64,000 nucleotides of DNA from Limnovirga soli (GCF_013106755.1 NZ_WHPF01000002.1:62001-126000), one strand, 5' to 3'. Shown: positions 7,742 to 18,041, counted from the first letter of the stretch. Numbers and translations are program-made. Notes: generated by a model not told the origin, from the letters alone.

Positions 7742-10567
7742 TTAGAGAGAAGCGTTTTTGGCTTCGCCCAATGAAGCATGTGCAGCTGCTAACCTGGCAA
7801 CAGGTACACGTGGGCCTGAACAGGAAACATAATTTAAACCCAATTGATGGCAGAAGCGGATAGAATCTGGCTGACCACCATGTTCGCCGCAGATACCAAT
7901 TTTTAAATCAGGTTTTTCTTTGCGGCCCCATTCAACGGCCACTTTCATTAATTTACCTACGCCATTGGTATCCAGTACTTCAAAAGGATTGTCATGCAGG
8001 ATATTTTTCTCAGCATACAATGGCAGGAATTTATTTTCAGCATCTTCTCTGGAGAAAGAGAAAGTAGCTTGTGTAAGATCGTTTGTACCAAAAGAGAAGA
8101 AAGCAGCTTCTTTGGCCAGTTCGCCGGCTTCCATGCAAGCCCTAACTACTTCTATCATGGTGCCAAATTTAAATACAGGGGTAACATTATGTTGTGCCTG
8201 CACTTCGGCTTTTATTTCTTCTACATAGGCTTTTACACGCACCAGTTCTTCTGCAGTACAAACCTGTGGCACCATAATTTCGGGGCGCACATCAATATGT
8301 ACTTTCTGGCATTCTGCAGTGGCTTCCAGTACTGCCCTTATTTGCATTTTGTAAATTTCGGGGAAGGTTAAACCAAGCCTTACACCCCTGTGACCCAGCA
8401 TTGGGTTTACCTCATGCAGCTCATGCACTTTTTTAAGCATTTGCTCTTTTTTCACTATGGCCTGGTCAATCAGTTCCACGCCTTTATCGTTAAATGGAAA
8501 TGCAGTTAGGGCTCCCATACTGTTTTCCGCATGTAATAAACGCAAGCTATTGGTAAGATTAGATACACCGGCTGCAGTATCTTTTAAATGGCGCAAGTGT
8601 ATTAATTCTTCTTTCAATTCGTCTTCGCCAGGTAAAAATTCATGTATTGGCGGATCCAATAAACGAATAGTAACAGGTCTTGGTGCCATTGCCAGCAAAA
8701 TATCTTTAAAATCCTGTCTTTGTATTGGCAACAATTTATCCAATGCGGCTTTTCTTTCTTCTTCGGTATTGGCCAATATCATTTCAACCACTATTGGTAA
8801 ACGTTCAGAGGCATTAAACATGCGTTCTGTGCGGCAAAGGCCAATACCCATTGCGCCATAAGTAAGGGCTTTTTTAGCTGCATCAGGATCATCTGCATTG
8901 GCAAACACTTTTAATTTGGCAACCTCATCTGCCCAGGTAAGCAACAATTTAAGTTCATCGCTAAAAGTTGGGTCAACGGTAGGAATTACACCCTGATATA
9001 CATAGCCGGTACCGCCATCAATGGTAATATAATCTCCTTCGTGTAAGGTTTTTTCGCCAATACGGGCCTGGCGTAGTTTTACATCCACTTCAATACCTTC
9101 TGCGCCAGCCACACATGGTTTACCCATGCCCCTGGCAACAACTGCTGCATGTGAAGTTTTACCACCACGGCTGGTTAAAATACCCTGAGAGGCAAAGAAT
9201 CCGTGAATGTCTTCTGGTTTTGTTTCCTCCCTCACCAATATTACTTTTTCTACGGCACGGCCTAAAAGTTCTGCTCTGTCTGCATCAAAAACGCAAACAC
9301 CAGATGCAGCACCTGGCGATGCAGGTAAGCCCTGTGCCAATGGTATAGATTTATGCAGGGAATCTAAACGAGGGTGCAATAATTGCTCCAGCATATCCGG
9401 TTTAATACGCAACAAAGCTTCGTTTTTAGATAAGATATTATCTTTAGCCATTTCTACGGATGTACGTACCATGGCTGTTGCATTCATTTTACCATTTCTG
9501 GTTTGCAGGCAATACAGAACGCCTTTTTCAATAGTAAACTCAAAGTCCTGTACTTCTTTATAATGTGTTTCCAGTTTGCTTCTTAATTCTTCCAGTTGCT
9601 GATAAAGGGAAGGCATTTCTGTTTTTAATTCAATCACGGCTTTTGGGGTGCGAATACCGGCCACCACGTCTTCGCCCTGTGCATTTACCAGATATTCTCC
9701 AAAGAAAATATTTTCACCGGTACCTGGGTCACGGGTAAAAGCAACACCGGTAGCACTATCATTACCCATATTACCAAATACCATGGCAACCACATTTACT
9801 GCAGTACCATTTGCCATTTGAGGGGTGATATTAAACTCTCTTCTATAGTCAACAGCACGTTTGCCTGTCCATGAGTTAAACACCGCTTTAATAGCTATTT
9901 CCAGTTGTTCATAAACATCTGTAGGGAAAGGTTTGCCGGTTACATCTTTTACAACCTGTAAAAATAATCGGCTAATTTCTTTTAAATCAGCAGCGCTCAG
10001 GCCAATATCTACTTTAACGCCAGCTTTATGTTTTTGGGCTTCAAATACTTCGTCAAATTTTGCATCGGGTACACCTAATGCCACCTTGCCAAATAATTGA
10101 ATAAAACGGCGATAGGCATCAAAAACAAATCTTTCATTTTTTGTATGGTTCAATAATCCCTGAAGGGTATCTTCATTAAGACCCAGATTTAAAATAGTAT
10201 CCATCATACCAGGCATAGAAAGCGCAGAACCAGAACGTACAGATACCAGCAATGGGTTTTCAGCATCCCCAAATTTTTTGCCGGTAGCAATTTCAACTGC
10301 TTTCATATTTTCTACCACCTGATCAATTACTCCAGCTGGCAAAGATTTGTCAGCACTGGCCAAATAAGTTAAGCAGGCTTCAGTTGAAATAACAAACCCC
10401 GGAGGTACATTCAGGCCAATTTGTGTCATTTCGCACAGGTTGGCACCTTTACCACCTAAAAGTTGTTTGTTTTTACCGTTTCCTTCATGAAATGAAAATA
10501 CGAATTGATGAGGCGCATCCTCCAGCAGTAATTCTTCTGCGGCTGGGGTTATTTCTAATGTTTGCAT
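7742..10567 (-). CDS. ppdK: Pyruvate, phosphate dikinase
   Basis: Interconverts pyruvate + ATP + Pi and PEP + AMP + PPi in the cytoplasm. Seen in order: N-terminal nucleotide-binding domain (LLGGKGANLCEM, VSVRSGSALSMPGMMDTILN), the phosphohistidine domain with GGKTSHAAVVARGMG (catalytic His473) and the PEP/pyruvate TIM-barrel domain (IGLCRTERMF, GHRGVRLG, SFGTNDLTQ) ending in GICGEHGG with catalytic Cys893. I chose the start at MQTLEITPAAEE; an in-frame ATG 29 codons upstream gives a basic extension unlike the family. At 941 aa it is somewhat longer than the usual ~875-910 aa. Monocistronic, with a strong terminator behind it. Confidence 0.97.
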   Translation of the reverse strand: MQTLEITPAAEELLLEDAPHQFVFSFHEGNGKNKQLLGGKGANLCEMTQIGLNVPPGFVISTEACLTYLASADKSLPAGVIDQVVENMKAVEIATGKKFGDAENPLLVSVRSGSALSMPGMMDTILNLGLNEDTLQGLLNHTKNERFVFDAYRRFIQLFGKVALGVPDAKFDEVFEAQKHKAGVKVDIGLSAADLKEISRLFLQVVKDVTGKPFPTDVYEQLEIAIKAVFNSWTGKRAVDYRREFNITPQMANGTAVNVVAMVFGNMGNDSATGVAFTRDPGTGENIFFGEYLVNAQGEDVVAGIRTPKAVIELKTEMPSLYQQLEELRSKLETHYKEVQDFEFTIEKGVLYCLQTRNGKMNATAMVRTSVEMAKDNILSKNEALLRIKPDMLEQLLHPRLDSLHKSIPLAQGLPASPGAASGVCVFDADRAELLGRAVEKVILVREETKPEDIHGFFASQGILTSRGGKTSHAAVVARGMGKPCVAGAEGIEVDVKLRQARIGEKTLHEGDYITIDGGTGYVYQGVIPTVDPTFSDELKLLLTWADEVAKLKVFANADDPDAAKKALTYGAMGIGLCRTERMFNASERLPIVVEMILANTEEERKAALDKLLPIQRQDFKDILLAMAPRPVTIRLLDPPIHEFLPGEDELKEELIHLRHLKDTAAGVSNLTNSLRLLHAENSMGALTAFPFNDKGVELIDQAIVKKEQMLKKVHELHEVNPMLGHRGVRLGLTFPEIYKMQIRAVLEATAECQKVHIDVRPEIMVPQVCTAEELVRVKAYVEEIKAEVQAQHNVTPVFKFGTMIEVVRACMEAGELAKEAAFFSFGTNDLTQATFSFSREDAENKFLPLYAEKNILHDNPFEVLDTNGVGKLMKVAVEWGRKEKPDLKIGICGEHGGQPDSIRFCHQLGLNYVSCSGPRVPVARLAAAHASLGEAKNASL

Positions 10568-10797
10568 AGCGTTTATATTTTTGAAGTATAAATGTATTCT
10601 CACCTGGAACCTTTTAAAATGACGCCCATCATACTTATTGCTATCATTGGTCATATTATGGCCATACCTTTCCTGTAATTTTAGATGGCAATATTTGTTA
10701 CCAGTGCAAGCTTTTATTGTATACTTCAGTCAGTCTATAATATTAGTATAGTATATTGCAGGTTTACAATAAATAAATAGCATAACGGGGAATTTTG

Positions 10798-11487
10798 ATG
10801 ATGTTGGATTTAATTGATATGGTAAAAAAATCGGGCTGGTGGCATAAAGCAAGCTGCTGTATAGATAGCCATTACAGTAATATGAGCGGTATTATGCTAA
10901 CTGATCATTTACTGGCTGTAGCAGAAAATATTGAAGCAATTTTTGCCCAAACCAATTATGGCTTTTTTGCTGAACTTTTTTGCGCCTTGGAAGACCTCCG
11001 GCTGGATAAGGAAACCGTTAAAAAGGAATTGCTGCTCGTAGCGCTTTTACACGATATTGGTAAAACCCAGCACGATAAAATGCTGCACATCATCCATCCC
11101 CTTAATCAAAAGCTGGTAATTAAAAGGCATTCCATTGTAAGTGTTTATGCCGCTATGGAAATATTTGGCCAGTATGCCGGATTGCCTGAAGACGAAAAGC
11201 AACGTATGTACTGGTGTATAGAACAACACGATATTTCCTACGGCCTCTACCGCCAATATAAAGAAGCAGGCATTATACCTGGTCTGGAGAAATGGAAAAA
11301 ATTAAACGATAAAATTATCAACCGTGATGGAGCAGGCCTAATGTACCTGCTCATTTTTAAATTGGCTGATATCCACGGCCACGCCAATATAAGCGATGTA
11401 ATATGGTTTTATAATACTGTTCAGCAAAAATACTTCAAACCACTGGGCCTGTATCTTCCCATTCCCGTAGAAAGTGATATGCGTTAA
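10798..11487 (+). CDS. HD-domain phosphohydrolase-like protein
   Basis: Cytoplasmic metal-dependent phosphohydrolase-like protein, about 229 aa. Seen: a first conserved His in TDHLLAVAEN, the HD signature in LLVALLHDIGKTQHDK, another His in IKRHSIVSVYAAM and a distal EQHD (WCIEQHDISYG), so the usual H...HD...D pattern appears present. Related to the broad HD superfamily that includes HDIG and tRNA-nucleotidyltransferase-type HD proteins, but no nucleotidyltransferase or PolyA-polymerase domain is attached. The substrate is unknown. Two ATG codons (10798, 10801) are possible starts; an in-frame TTG lies just upstream. Divergent from ppdK. Confidence 0.7.
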   Translation: MMLDLIDMVKKSGWWHKASCCIDSHYSNMSGIMLTDHLLAVAENIEAIFAQTNYGFFAELFCALEDLRLDKETVKKELLLVALLHDIGKTQHDKMLHIIHPLNQKLVIKRHSIVSVYAAMEIFGQYAGLPEDEKQRMYWCIEQHDISYGLYRQYKEAGIIPGLEKWKKLNDKIINRDGAGLMYLLIFKLADIHGHANISDVIWFYNTVQQKYFKPLGLYLPIPVESDMR

Positions 11488-11544
11488 CCCTTTTTGCCAG
11501 ATTTTTTTTATTGGCCAGGCAGTAGTTACATCAATTAAACTTTA

Positions 11545-11564
11545 CTTGCGTCGCACTCTTGTAC
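11545..11564 (+). repeat. Dispersed-repeat core, convergent gap
   Basis: Perfect 20-bp core CTTGCGTCGCACTCTTGTAC in the 114-bp gap between the convergent HD and periplasmic-binding-like genes. Confidence 0.9.
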
Positions 11565-11601
11565 ACCGGAATTGCTATTCGGCAGGAGCCTTTTTCTAAA
11601 A

Positions 11602-12795
11602 TCAATTAACAGATTTTACCACGCCCTTTGCCACGTGAATAAAATAGAGCTTTTTATTCTCAATATAATCCGGCACCTGCGAGGTAATGCTCAGTTTTAC
11701 CGGCTCAAATCGATAATTATTAGAAATTCTAAAAGAAATATCAGAAAGGTTATTCAGTATATCCCCATTGTATTTTACCAGTAACTTACTAAAATGGTAC
11801 ATATTCTCAAATCCCTTAAACACCATGTCAGTAGGCCTTGCAAAAAATGTAGATTTATATTTATCTGTAATATTCACAATGGCTATATCTGCTTTATTAA
11901 ATTGATAGGGAGTAGAGTAAATTATTTCCATTTTATCATTGGCATTCCTAAAAGCAGGCTTTAAACCATCCCAGGTAGGCATCCCCATTACGGTGCAAGG
12001 ATAGCTGTTGGCGCTTTCCAGGTTTTTAAGCAATAAGTTGCCAAATTTTTCATCCAGACTGCCACAGATAATAACATTCTGTTTGGTGCTATCCAATAAA
12101 GGTAATAGTTGTGCTGCCGTAAAATCATCCGGCATTAAAATTGATTTATAATTAATAGGGTAGGTCTTTTTACCAGCTTCTGTAAACATGGATTGAATCT
12201 TATCTTCCAATATACCCTTTCTGGTCACATACACATATTTTGCTACCGGGTAAGCGCGTTGCAGGTATTTATACATCGCTTCAACATGCGTTTTCAGCGA
12301 ACTGTTTATCATCAAAAAAAACGGATTGGCACTTATATAATTGTCATTGGGGTAAGTAGCCGAAACCAATGGAATATTATGGTTAAAAGCAAATTCCGCA
12401 AATACCTTTTGCTCAACTGAATTGGTAAAAGAAGCAATAATCAACTCGCTATGTACCGCTTCTACTTCCTGTGATAATTGTAAAGGAGTTGTTCCAGTTT
12501 TCTTGGTATCAAACACCCACACTTCCATCTCAATACCTTCCTTTTGCAATGAGTCAACAGCCATCATAGCCCCATTGTAAAAATCCAGCCCCGGTAAATA
12601 CATTTTAGGAATATTGGTACTCCCCAATTTGTAGCCGTTATCGTCAAATGCAGAATCCAGATATAATGGTGCCAGAATAACCACCTTTTTTACCCCGCTA
12701 TTATTGTCTTGCGCAAAAACCTTACTGCCAAATAGTAAAATAGCAAGGTTTATCAGTAAACAATAGCGCAGGTAGATATAAGTTCTTCTTTTCAT
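11602..12795 (-). CDS. Periplasmic-binding-protein type I-like secreted protein
   Basis: Exported protein, about 397 aa from the chosen start MKRRTYIYLRY. Seen: basic N-terminus, hydrophobic core and a likely signal-peptidase site after SKVFAQ. The rest has alternating alpha/beta segments typical of type I periplasmic-binding folds (KKVVILAPLYLDSA, GLDFYNGAMMAVDSL, NVIICGSLDEKF, CTVMGMPTWDG). This layout matches the branched-chain-amino-acid-binding/LppC-like superfamily. No permease gene is next to it, so a sensory or cell-wall-related role is as likely as transport. An ATG 17 codons upstream is possible but would spoil the signal peptide. Confidence 0.65.
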   Translation of the reverse strand: MKRRTYIYLRYCLLINLAILLFGSKVFAQDNNSGVKKVVILAPLYLDSAFDDNGYKLGSTNIPKMYLPGLDFYNGAMMAVDSLQKEGIEMEVWVFDTKKTGTTPLQLSQEVEAVHSELIIASFTNSVEQKVFAEFAFNHNIPLVSATYPNDNYISANPFFLMINSSLKTHVEAMYKYLQRAYPVAKYVYVTRKGILEDKIQSMFTEAGKKTYPINYKSILMPDDFTAAQLLPLLDSTKQNVIICGSLDEKFGNLLLKNLESANSYPCTVMGMPTWDGLKPAFRNANDKMEIIYSTPYQFNKADIAIVNITDKYKSTFFARPTDMVFKGFENMYHFSKLLVKYNGDILNNLSDISFRISNNYRFEPVKLSITSQVPDYIENKKLYFIHVAKGVVKSVN

Positions 12796-12875
12796 TGTAA
12801 AAGTTATTCCATCCGCATTTTTTGCAATGGTATAATAGGTATACAATTATATTGCCAGAATAGGTTTTGTTGCTT

Positions 12876-14411
12876 TTATTCCCATTCTATGGTTGCCGGT
12901 GGCTTACTGCTAATATCATATACCACGCGGTTAATGCCTCTTACATTGTTTATAATACTGCTACTCATATCAGCCAAAAACTCATAGGGCAGGTGTGCCC
13001 AATCCGCTGTCATCCCATCTACTGATGTTACTGCACGTAATGCCACCGTAAACTCATAAGTTCTTTCATCACCCATTACACCTACACTTTTTACCGGCAA
13101 TAAAATGGTACCTGCCTGCCAAACCTTACTATATAGCCCCGCATCCTTTAATCCCTGTATGTAAATATGGTCAGCGTCTTGTAATAGTTTTACCTTTTCT
13201 TCGGTAATATCACCTAATATACGAATGGCAAGTCCCGGGCCCGGGAAAGGATGCCTGTCAATCATTTCTGCCGGAATACCCAATTCCCTGCCTACTTTTC
13301 TTACTTCGTCTTTAAATAAGAACCGCAAAGGTTCTACCAGTTCCAGGTGCATAATATCGGGTAAACCACCCACATTGTGGTGCGATTTTATCGTTTGCGA
13401 TGGTCCATGCACACTTACACTTTCAATCACATCCGGGTAAATAGTACCTTGTCCTAAAAATTTCACACCACTCACTTTTTTCGATTCTTCATGAAATACA
13501 TCTATAAACAATCCACCAATAATTTTGCGTTTGGTTTCCGGGTCAGACTGGCCTTTTAACTTATCATAAAATAATTGCTTGGCATCTATGCCCTTAACAT
13601 TCAGGTCTAATTGTTTATAGGTATCTAAAACCTGCTCAAATTCATTTTTACGCAATACGCCGTTGTCAACAAAAATGCCATGTAATCTATTGCCAATCGC
13701 CTTACTAATCAGGGTAGCGGCAACCGTACTGTCTACACCACCACTTAATGCCATTATCACATGGGCATCACCAATTTGCTTTTTTAGTTGTTCCACTGTT
13801 TCGTGAACAAAAGAAGCAGGTGTCCAGTCTTGCTTACAACCACAAATATTTACCAAAAAATTGCTGATGATTTTCTTGCCTTCCACCGAATGATACACTT
13901 CCGGATGAAATTGCAACCCATATAAAGGCTGTGTTTCACTGCCCGATTTTTTAAAAGCAGCCACCGGTATACTATCCGTTGTAGCCAGCAACTCAAATCC
14001 TTCAGGCAATTGGGTAATAGAATCACTATGGCTCATCCAAACCTGAGAATCTTCGGCCACACCTTCAAAAAGCGCATCAGTGGTCTGTCTGTTCATTTTA
14101 GCTCGGCCATATTCTCTTTTGTTCGATTTGTCAACCCTTCCCCCAAACAATTTTGCCGTAAGTTGTGCGCCATAACAAACACCCAAAACAGGTAATTGGC
14201 TAATAAGAGTCGCAATATCCACCATCGGTGCTTTCTCTTCATTCACGCTAAAAGGCGAACCGCTAAGTATAATTCCCTTTAAACTGCTGTCTGAAACAAA
14301 GGGTTTATGATAGGGAATAATCTCACAAAATACATTTGCTTCTCTAACTGCACGGGCTATTAATTGGGTATATTGGCTGCCAAAGTCGAGAATAAGTATT
14401 TTTTCAGTCAT
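12876..14411 (-). CDS. guaA: GMP synthase (glutamine-hydrolysing)
   Basis: Converts XMP, ATP and glutamine to GMP, the last step of guanine-nucleotide synthesis. Seen: class I glutamine amidotransferase domain with nucleophile Cys79 (GVCYGAQL) and the His169/Glu171 pair (LQFHPEV); ATP-pyrophosphatase domain with the P-loop SGGVDS at 223-228; and the C-terminal dimerisation domain ending in PPATIEWE. At 511 aa it is of typical length. It begins a minus-strand unit followed 80 bp on by the periplasmic-binding-like gene. No upstream guanine or xanthine riboswitch was recognised in the 173-bp divergent gap. Confidence 0.98.
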   Translation of the reverse strand: MTEKILILDFGSQYTQLIARAVREANVFCEIIPYHKPFVSDSSLKGIILSGSPFSVNEEKAPMVDIATLISQLPVLGVCYGAQLTAKLFGGRVDKSNKREYGRAKMNRQTTDALFEGVAEDSQVWMSHSDSITQLPEGFELLATTDSIPVAAFKKSGSETQPLYGLQFHPEVYHSVEGKKIISNFLVNICGCKQDWTPASFVHETVEQLKKQIGDAHVIMALSGGVDSTVAATLISKAIGNRLHGIFVDNGVLRKNEFEQVLDTYKQLDLNVKGIDAKQLFYDKLKGQSDPETKRKIIGGLFIDVFHEESKKVSGVKFLGQGTIYPDVIESVSVHGPSQTIKSHHNVGGLPDIMHLELVEPLRFLFKDEVRKVGRELGIPAEMIDRHPFPGPGLAIRILGDITEEKVKLLQDADHIYIQGLKDAGLYSKVWQAGTILLPVKSVGVMGDERTYEFTVALRAVTSVDGMTADWAHLPYEFLADMSSSIINNVRGINRVVYDISSKPPATIEWE

Positions 14412-14584
14412 AACTAGGTGTAAAATGTTTAGTAAAATGCCTGGTGTTCAGGCTGTAAAATTGCTGCGAAGGTAATAGAATTTTAAAATGTTGCGGTTAA
14501 ATTGGATTTTGTCCGCTTAAAGAACTTAACTGCCATCGTTTCACAACATTTCTATAATTTTCCACTACCAAAACTGCAATCAAC

Positions 14585-15307
14585 ATGAGAAAAATCTATC
14601 TGTTCCTGGGGGTAGCCATCGTTACCCTGGCGTCTTGTAATAACATCTTAAACAAAACGGTGCATGGCAATGGCCATATTGCCAACGAAAAAAGAGAGGT
14701 AAGCAATACCGACCATATTGAAACCTATGGCGATTTCGATATCCAGATCATCCAGGGTGATGTATCCGGTGTAATCGTAGAAGCCGATGAAAACCTATTG
14801 CCTTATATTGTTACAGAAGATAAAGACGGGCACCTCGAAATACGCCCCAAAGAATACTACAATCTTTCCTCCGATAACAAAATCAAAGTAATTGTTACCA
14901 CCAAAAAGCTACAATCTGTAGCGGTGGCCGGAAGTGGTAATGTAACCGGTCAGGGAAAATTCTCCGGCAGGGACAATCTTTCAGTAGAAATTGCTGGCAG
15001 CGGCGATATTACCCTCGATATCAACACCCCGGAGGTAAAAGCTAATATTGCCGGCACCGGTAATATCACGCTTTCAGGCGAAACAAAAGATACCAAATTA
15101 GAAATTGCCGGCGTAGGCAGTTATAAAGCCGAAAATTTAAAAAGCGAAAATGTAGAAATTCATATTGCCGGCAGCGGCAATGCAAGGGTATTTGCCGAAA
15201 ATGTGCTCGACATTCACATTGCCGGTAGTGGTGATGTGTTTTATAAAGGCAATGCCAGCGTAAAACAGGAAATTGCCGGCAGCGGTAATATCAAAAAAAT
15301 TGACTAA
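14585..15307 (+). CDS. DUF2807 (head GIN domain) lipoprotein
   Basis: Predicted outer-surface or periplasmic lipoprotein of 240 aa. Seen: lipobox LASC with Cys18 in MRKIYLFLGVAIVTLASC, then a repetitive beta-solenoid-like stretch in which IAGSG(N/D) recurs about every 18-22 residues (VAVAGSGNVT, VEIAGSGDIT, ANIAGTGNIT, IHIAGSGNAR, IHIAGSGDVF, QEIAGSGNIK). This is the typical look of the DUF2807 auto-transporter-adhesin-like family common in Bacteroidetes. Binding function is unproven. Monocistronic, divergent from guaA. Confidence 0.88.
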   Translation: MRKIYLFLGVAIVTLASCNNILNKTVHGNGHIANEKREVSNTDHIETYGDFDIQIIQGDVSGVIVEADENLLPYIVTEDKDGHLEIRPKEYYNLSSDNKIKVIVTTKKLQSVAVAGSGNVTGQGKFSGRDNLSVEIAGSGDITLDINTPEVKANIAGTGNITLSGETKDTKLEIAGVGSYKAENLKSENVEIHIAGSGNARVFAENVLDIHIAGSGDVFYKGNASVKQEIAGSGNIKKID

Positions 15308-15624
15308 TAATATTCCGCATTCACCCATGCCACTTTGCAAAAGCCCAAAACGCTACCGCAAAGTGGCATTGGTATTTTTACCCATTCCCAATTCCATAAA
15401 CCCAGCCAAAGAAAGCAGCCCTATTTGTAGCCCGGCAAACCAACAATATTCAACTTCTCTTGCGTCGCACTCTTGTGCTGTAACAAGTAATGCAGCTTTT
15501 ACCGAAATACCAAAAGCACAAAACCAAATATGCCTCTCTTTTATATAAATATCAATAGATGTCCAGCACTTGGTATACAGGAACATAACTTGCAGCTAAG
15601 GTTTGAAATTCATAACTTTATGTA
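15308..15624. other. 317-bp gap with a long repeat copy
   Basis: Filled mainly by a long copy of the dispersed repeat. The stretch from about 15345 to 15520 is recognisably related to 19738-19890 and 21560-21660, sharing aaagcagcc-(c/a)tatttgtagcc-(c/a/t)ggcaaacca before the core. Small ORFs crossing it are not credible. Confidence 0.6.
15459..15478 (+). repeat. Dispersed-repeat core within a ~170-bp repeat copy
   Basis: Core CTTGCGTCGCACTCTTGTGC preceded by tgtagcccggcaaaccaac and followed by tgtaacaagtaatgcagc. The same flanks occur at 19841 and 21616, so the repeat unit extends well beyond the core. Confidence 0.9.
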
Positions 15625-16500
15625 ATGCATAACAATAATATACGTTCCGTTTCAGCCTTCAATAATGACCTAAAGCTAAAAGGTTTTAATGTGTTCCAAA
15701 TAGAAAGTGATGCTAATGCTACACGTATTTATAGCCGCAAGGACTTTTATAAAATTTGTCTAACTACAGGGAAAAGTATTATTCACTACGCCGACAAAAG
15801 TTTTGATGCCCAGGGCACTGTTTTGTTTTTTGGAAACCCACACATCCCTTATTCCTGGGAAACTGTTTCAACAAGCTATATTGGATATACTTGCTTGTTT
15901 TCTGAAGCGTTTTTAAAATCAGAACGTTCAGAAAGCCTGCAAAATTCACCTCTATTTAAAATTGGCGGCACCCCCATCTTAAATATCACAGAGCAGCAAA
16001 GGGATTTTTTAAGTACAATTTTCATAAAAATGATAGAGGAACAACAAACTGATTATGTGTATAAAGACGACCTCATTCGTAATTATATTAATTTAATTAT
16101 TCACGAAGCCCTAAAACTGCAACCTTCCGAAAATTTTGACCAGCACAGAAACGCTTCATCCAGAATTACTGCTGTTTTCCTCGAATTGTTAGAAAGGCAA
16201 TTTCCTATTGAAGACACACAAAAGCCACTTCAGTTAAAAACAGCACAGGATTTTGCAAAAAACATGAATGTGCATGCTAATTACCTAAATCGCGCTGTAA
16301 AGGAAATTACAGGTAAACCTACTACTACCCATATATCAGAGAGAATTATCACCGAAGCAAAAGCATTGTTGCAGCATACCGATTGGAACATTGCTGATAT
16401 TGCTTATGCACTTGGCTTTGAATATCCTACCTATTTTAATAACTTCTTCAAAAAACACACAGGTACTAATCCAAAGTCATTACGGGTACAAGAGGTTTGA
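15625..16500 (+). CDS. AraC-family transcriptional regulator
   Basis: DNA-binding regulator of 291 aa. Seen: N-terminal cupin-like sensing part (SIIHYADKSFDAQGTVLFF, IPYSWE) and a C-terminal AraC double helix-turn-helix (about 190-290) with FAKNMNVHANYLNRAVKEI, the linker TGKPTTTHI and the second motif DWNIADIAYALGFEYPTYF, ending NNFFKKHTGTNPKSLR. It lies directly before, and in the same direction as, the cyclophilin-like/CMD/alcohol dehydrogenase/cupin run, so it is the obvious candidate regulator of those genes (inference). Effector unknown. Confidence 0.92.
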   Translation: MHNNNIRSVSAFNNDLKLKGFNVFQIESDANATRIYSRKDFYKICLTTGKSIIHYADKSFDAQGTVLFFGNPHIPYSWETVSTSYIGYTCLFSEAFLKSERSESLQNSPLFKIGGTPILNITEQQRDFLSTIFIKMIEEQQTDYVYKDDLIRNYINLIIHEALKLQPSENFDQHRNASSRITAVFLELLERQFPIEDTQKPLQLKTAQDFAKNMNVHANYLNRAVKEITGKPTTTHISERIITEAKALLQHTDWNIADIAYALGFEYPTYFNNFFKKHTGTNPKSLRVQEV

Positions 16501-16763
16501 TATCCTTAATGATTGGTTTGATATTCATTATAGTTAGTAGTATTGTCGTCGGTATTTTTGCAGATTAAATCCGTTTTATAAATGGTATTGTAAAAGCCAT
16601 TTTGTAAAGTATAGCTTTTAATGCAATACCTGCTTTAAGAAAAGGAAAGTGGGTCAATAATATACCTTTTATAATTACACCTTTTTAATTGGTGCTATCT
16701 ATTATCATCTTATTTGTTGCACCTCAAAATGCATCAGCTGTGTAAATAATAAAAAAATGTAAA
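16501..16763 (+). promoter_or_regulatory. AT-rich leader region before the oxidoreductase gene run
   Basis: A 263-bp gap between the AraC gene and the first gene of the run. It is AT-rich, carries no dispersed-repeat core and is the most likely site of a regulated promoter. No precise -33/-7 pair could be fixed by eye. Confidence 0.3.
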
Positions 16764-17228
16764 ATGAAAATCACCTTCGCTTTTTTATTGAGTATAAGCT
16801 GCATTCAACTGTTTGCTTGTACTACAACTAATGAAAATAACAAAATACATTATCCTGATAACACAATAAACATAGATACTACTAGCATGAAAATTATAAT
16901 TGGCGATGCTGTTTTTACTGCCATATTAAACAACAATGCAACAGTAAAAGCCTTCAAAGCAAAATTACCTATAACGCTCAAAATGAAAGAGTTGAATGGA
17001 AATGAAAAGTATGTTGAATTACCCGAAAACCTTCCCAATAACGGAGTAAATCCCGGAACCATCCAAACCGGAGATATAATGTTATATGGATCAAACATTT
17101 TGGTGCTGTTCTACAAATCTTTTTCAACCTCTTACAGCTATACACGAATAGGTCGAATTGAAAATTCCACAGGTTTATCTAAAGCGTTGGGTGCAGCAAA
17201 TGTTACAATAACTTTTGAGGCTGATTAA
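16764..17228 (+). CDS. Cyclophilin-like fold lipoprotein
   Basis: Small exported protein of 154 aa. Seen: lipoprotein signal MKITFAFLLSISCIQLFAC with the likely acylated Cys19, a short linker, then a cyclophilin-like domain of about 110 residues: MKIIIGDAVFTAILNNNATV, PITLKMKELNG, GTIQTGDIMLYGSNILVLFY, SYSYTRIGRI and a final VTITFE. This matches the small cyclophilin-like family (relatives of Thermotoga TM1367) often found with AraC regulators and aldo/keto reductase or alcohol dehydrogenase genes. Peptidyl-prolyl isomerase activity should not be assumed. Confidence 0.78.
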   Translation: MKITFAFLLSISCIQLFACTTTNENNKIHYPDNTINIDTTSMKIIIGDAVFTAILNNNATVKAFKAKLPITLKMKELNGNEKYVELPENLPNNGVNPGTIQTGDIMLYGSNILVLFYKSFSTSYSYTRIGRIENSTGLSKALGAANVTITFEAD

Positions 17229-17269
17229 AACGCTAACTAAAAATAAACTTTAAAAAGAAAACAAAAACT

Positions 17270-17998
17270 ATGCAAGCCAAAACCAACTTTTTAAAGCTTT
17301 CCCTTTTGATTCTTCTAATACTAAACACCAATTCAATGAATGCACAAAATAATATAAACGAAAGCCATCCTTTAAATGTACAGCAACAATGTATAGTAAG
17401 CATTGCCGCATTAACCGCCGTGGGAGATATCCCCCATTTAAAAACCCAATTAAATCAGGGGCTAGATGCTGGATTAACTATTAATGAAATAAAAGAAGTA
17501 TTGGTACAGCTATATGCTTATTGCGGTTTTCCACGCAGCCTTAATGGTATCAACACTTTTATGATTCTCATAGAAGAAAGAAAGGCAAAAGGAAAAATAG
17601 ATGTGGAAGGCGAGGATGCTTCACCCATACCTTATGAAGCAAACAAATACAACACTGGAAAGCAAACTTTGCAAACGCTTACCGGCCAGGAAGAAAAGGG
17701 GCCAAAAACGGGAGCCAATGCCTTTGCGCCAATCATTGATACATTTTTAAAAGAACATTTGTTTGCAGATATCTTCAGTCGGGATGTACTTACCCATCAA
17801 CAGCGTGAATTAGCAACTATTTCAGTGCTTTCAGCTATGGGTGGTACTGCGCCCCAGCTGCAGTTTCACCTGGCAGTAGGGCTCAATATCGGCCTTTCGC
17901 AAGCACAATTAATACAAATCTTTTCTATAATTGAAACACATATTGGCAAGCAGCAGGCACAAATAGCCAGAGATGTATTAAGCAGCATGGCAAAATAA
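17270..17998 (+). CDS. Carboxymuconolactone decarboxylase-family protein, exported
   Basis: A 242-aa protein with a clear signal peptide (hydrophobic residues 9-25, then MNAQ) and two tandem CMD/AhpD-like helical repeats. First repeat: QQCIVSIAALTAVGDIPHLK and VLVQLYAYCGFPRSLNGI. Second repeat: LTHQQRELATISVLSAMGG, LQFHLAVGLNIGLSQAQL. The tyrosine-cysteine pair in AYCGFPR is typical of these two-repeat proteins. No CxxC redox motif of AhpD is visible, so peroxidase-partner activity is unlikely. Co-directional with flanking cyclophilin-like and alcohol dehydrogenase genes (gaps of about 40 bp), so probably one operon. Confidence 0.85.
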   Translation: MQAKTNFLKLSLLILLILNTNSMNAQNNINESHPLNVQQQCIVSIAALTAVGDIPHLKTQLNQGLDAGLTINEIKEVLVQLYAYCGFPRSLNGINTFMILIEERKAKGKIDVEGEDASPIPYEANKYNTGKQTLQTLTGQEEKGPKTGANAFAPIIDTFLKEHLFADIFSRDVLTHQQRELATISVLSAMGGTAPQLQFHLAVGLNIGLSQAQLIQIFSIIETHIGKQQAQIARDVLSSMAK

Positions 17999-18041
17999 AT
18001 AGCAATACCATTTATAAGTTAACCAGTTTAAATCAATCAAC

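Noticed and set aside
7439..7779. Two short minus-strand ORFs downstream of ppdK
   Set aside because: They cross the repeat pair and the ppdK terminator.
14412..14584. Purine riboswitch before guaA
   Set aside because: No three-way-junction pattern or conserved loop sequences were found in the short divergent gap.
15273..15586. Short ORFs on both strands behind the DUF2807 gene
   Set aside because: They are read through a copy of the dispersed repeat; similar frames arise at other copies.
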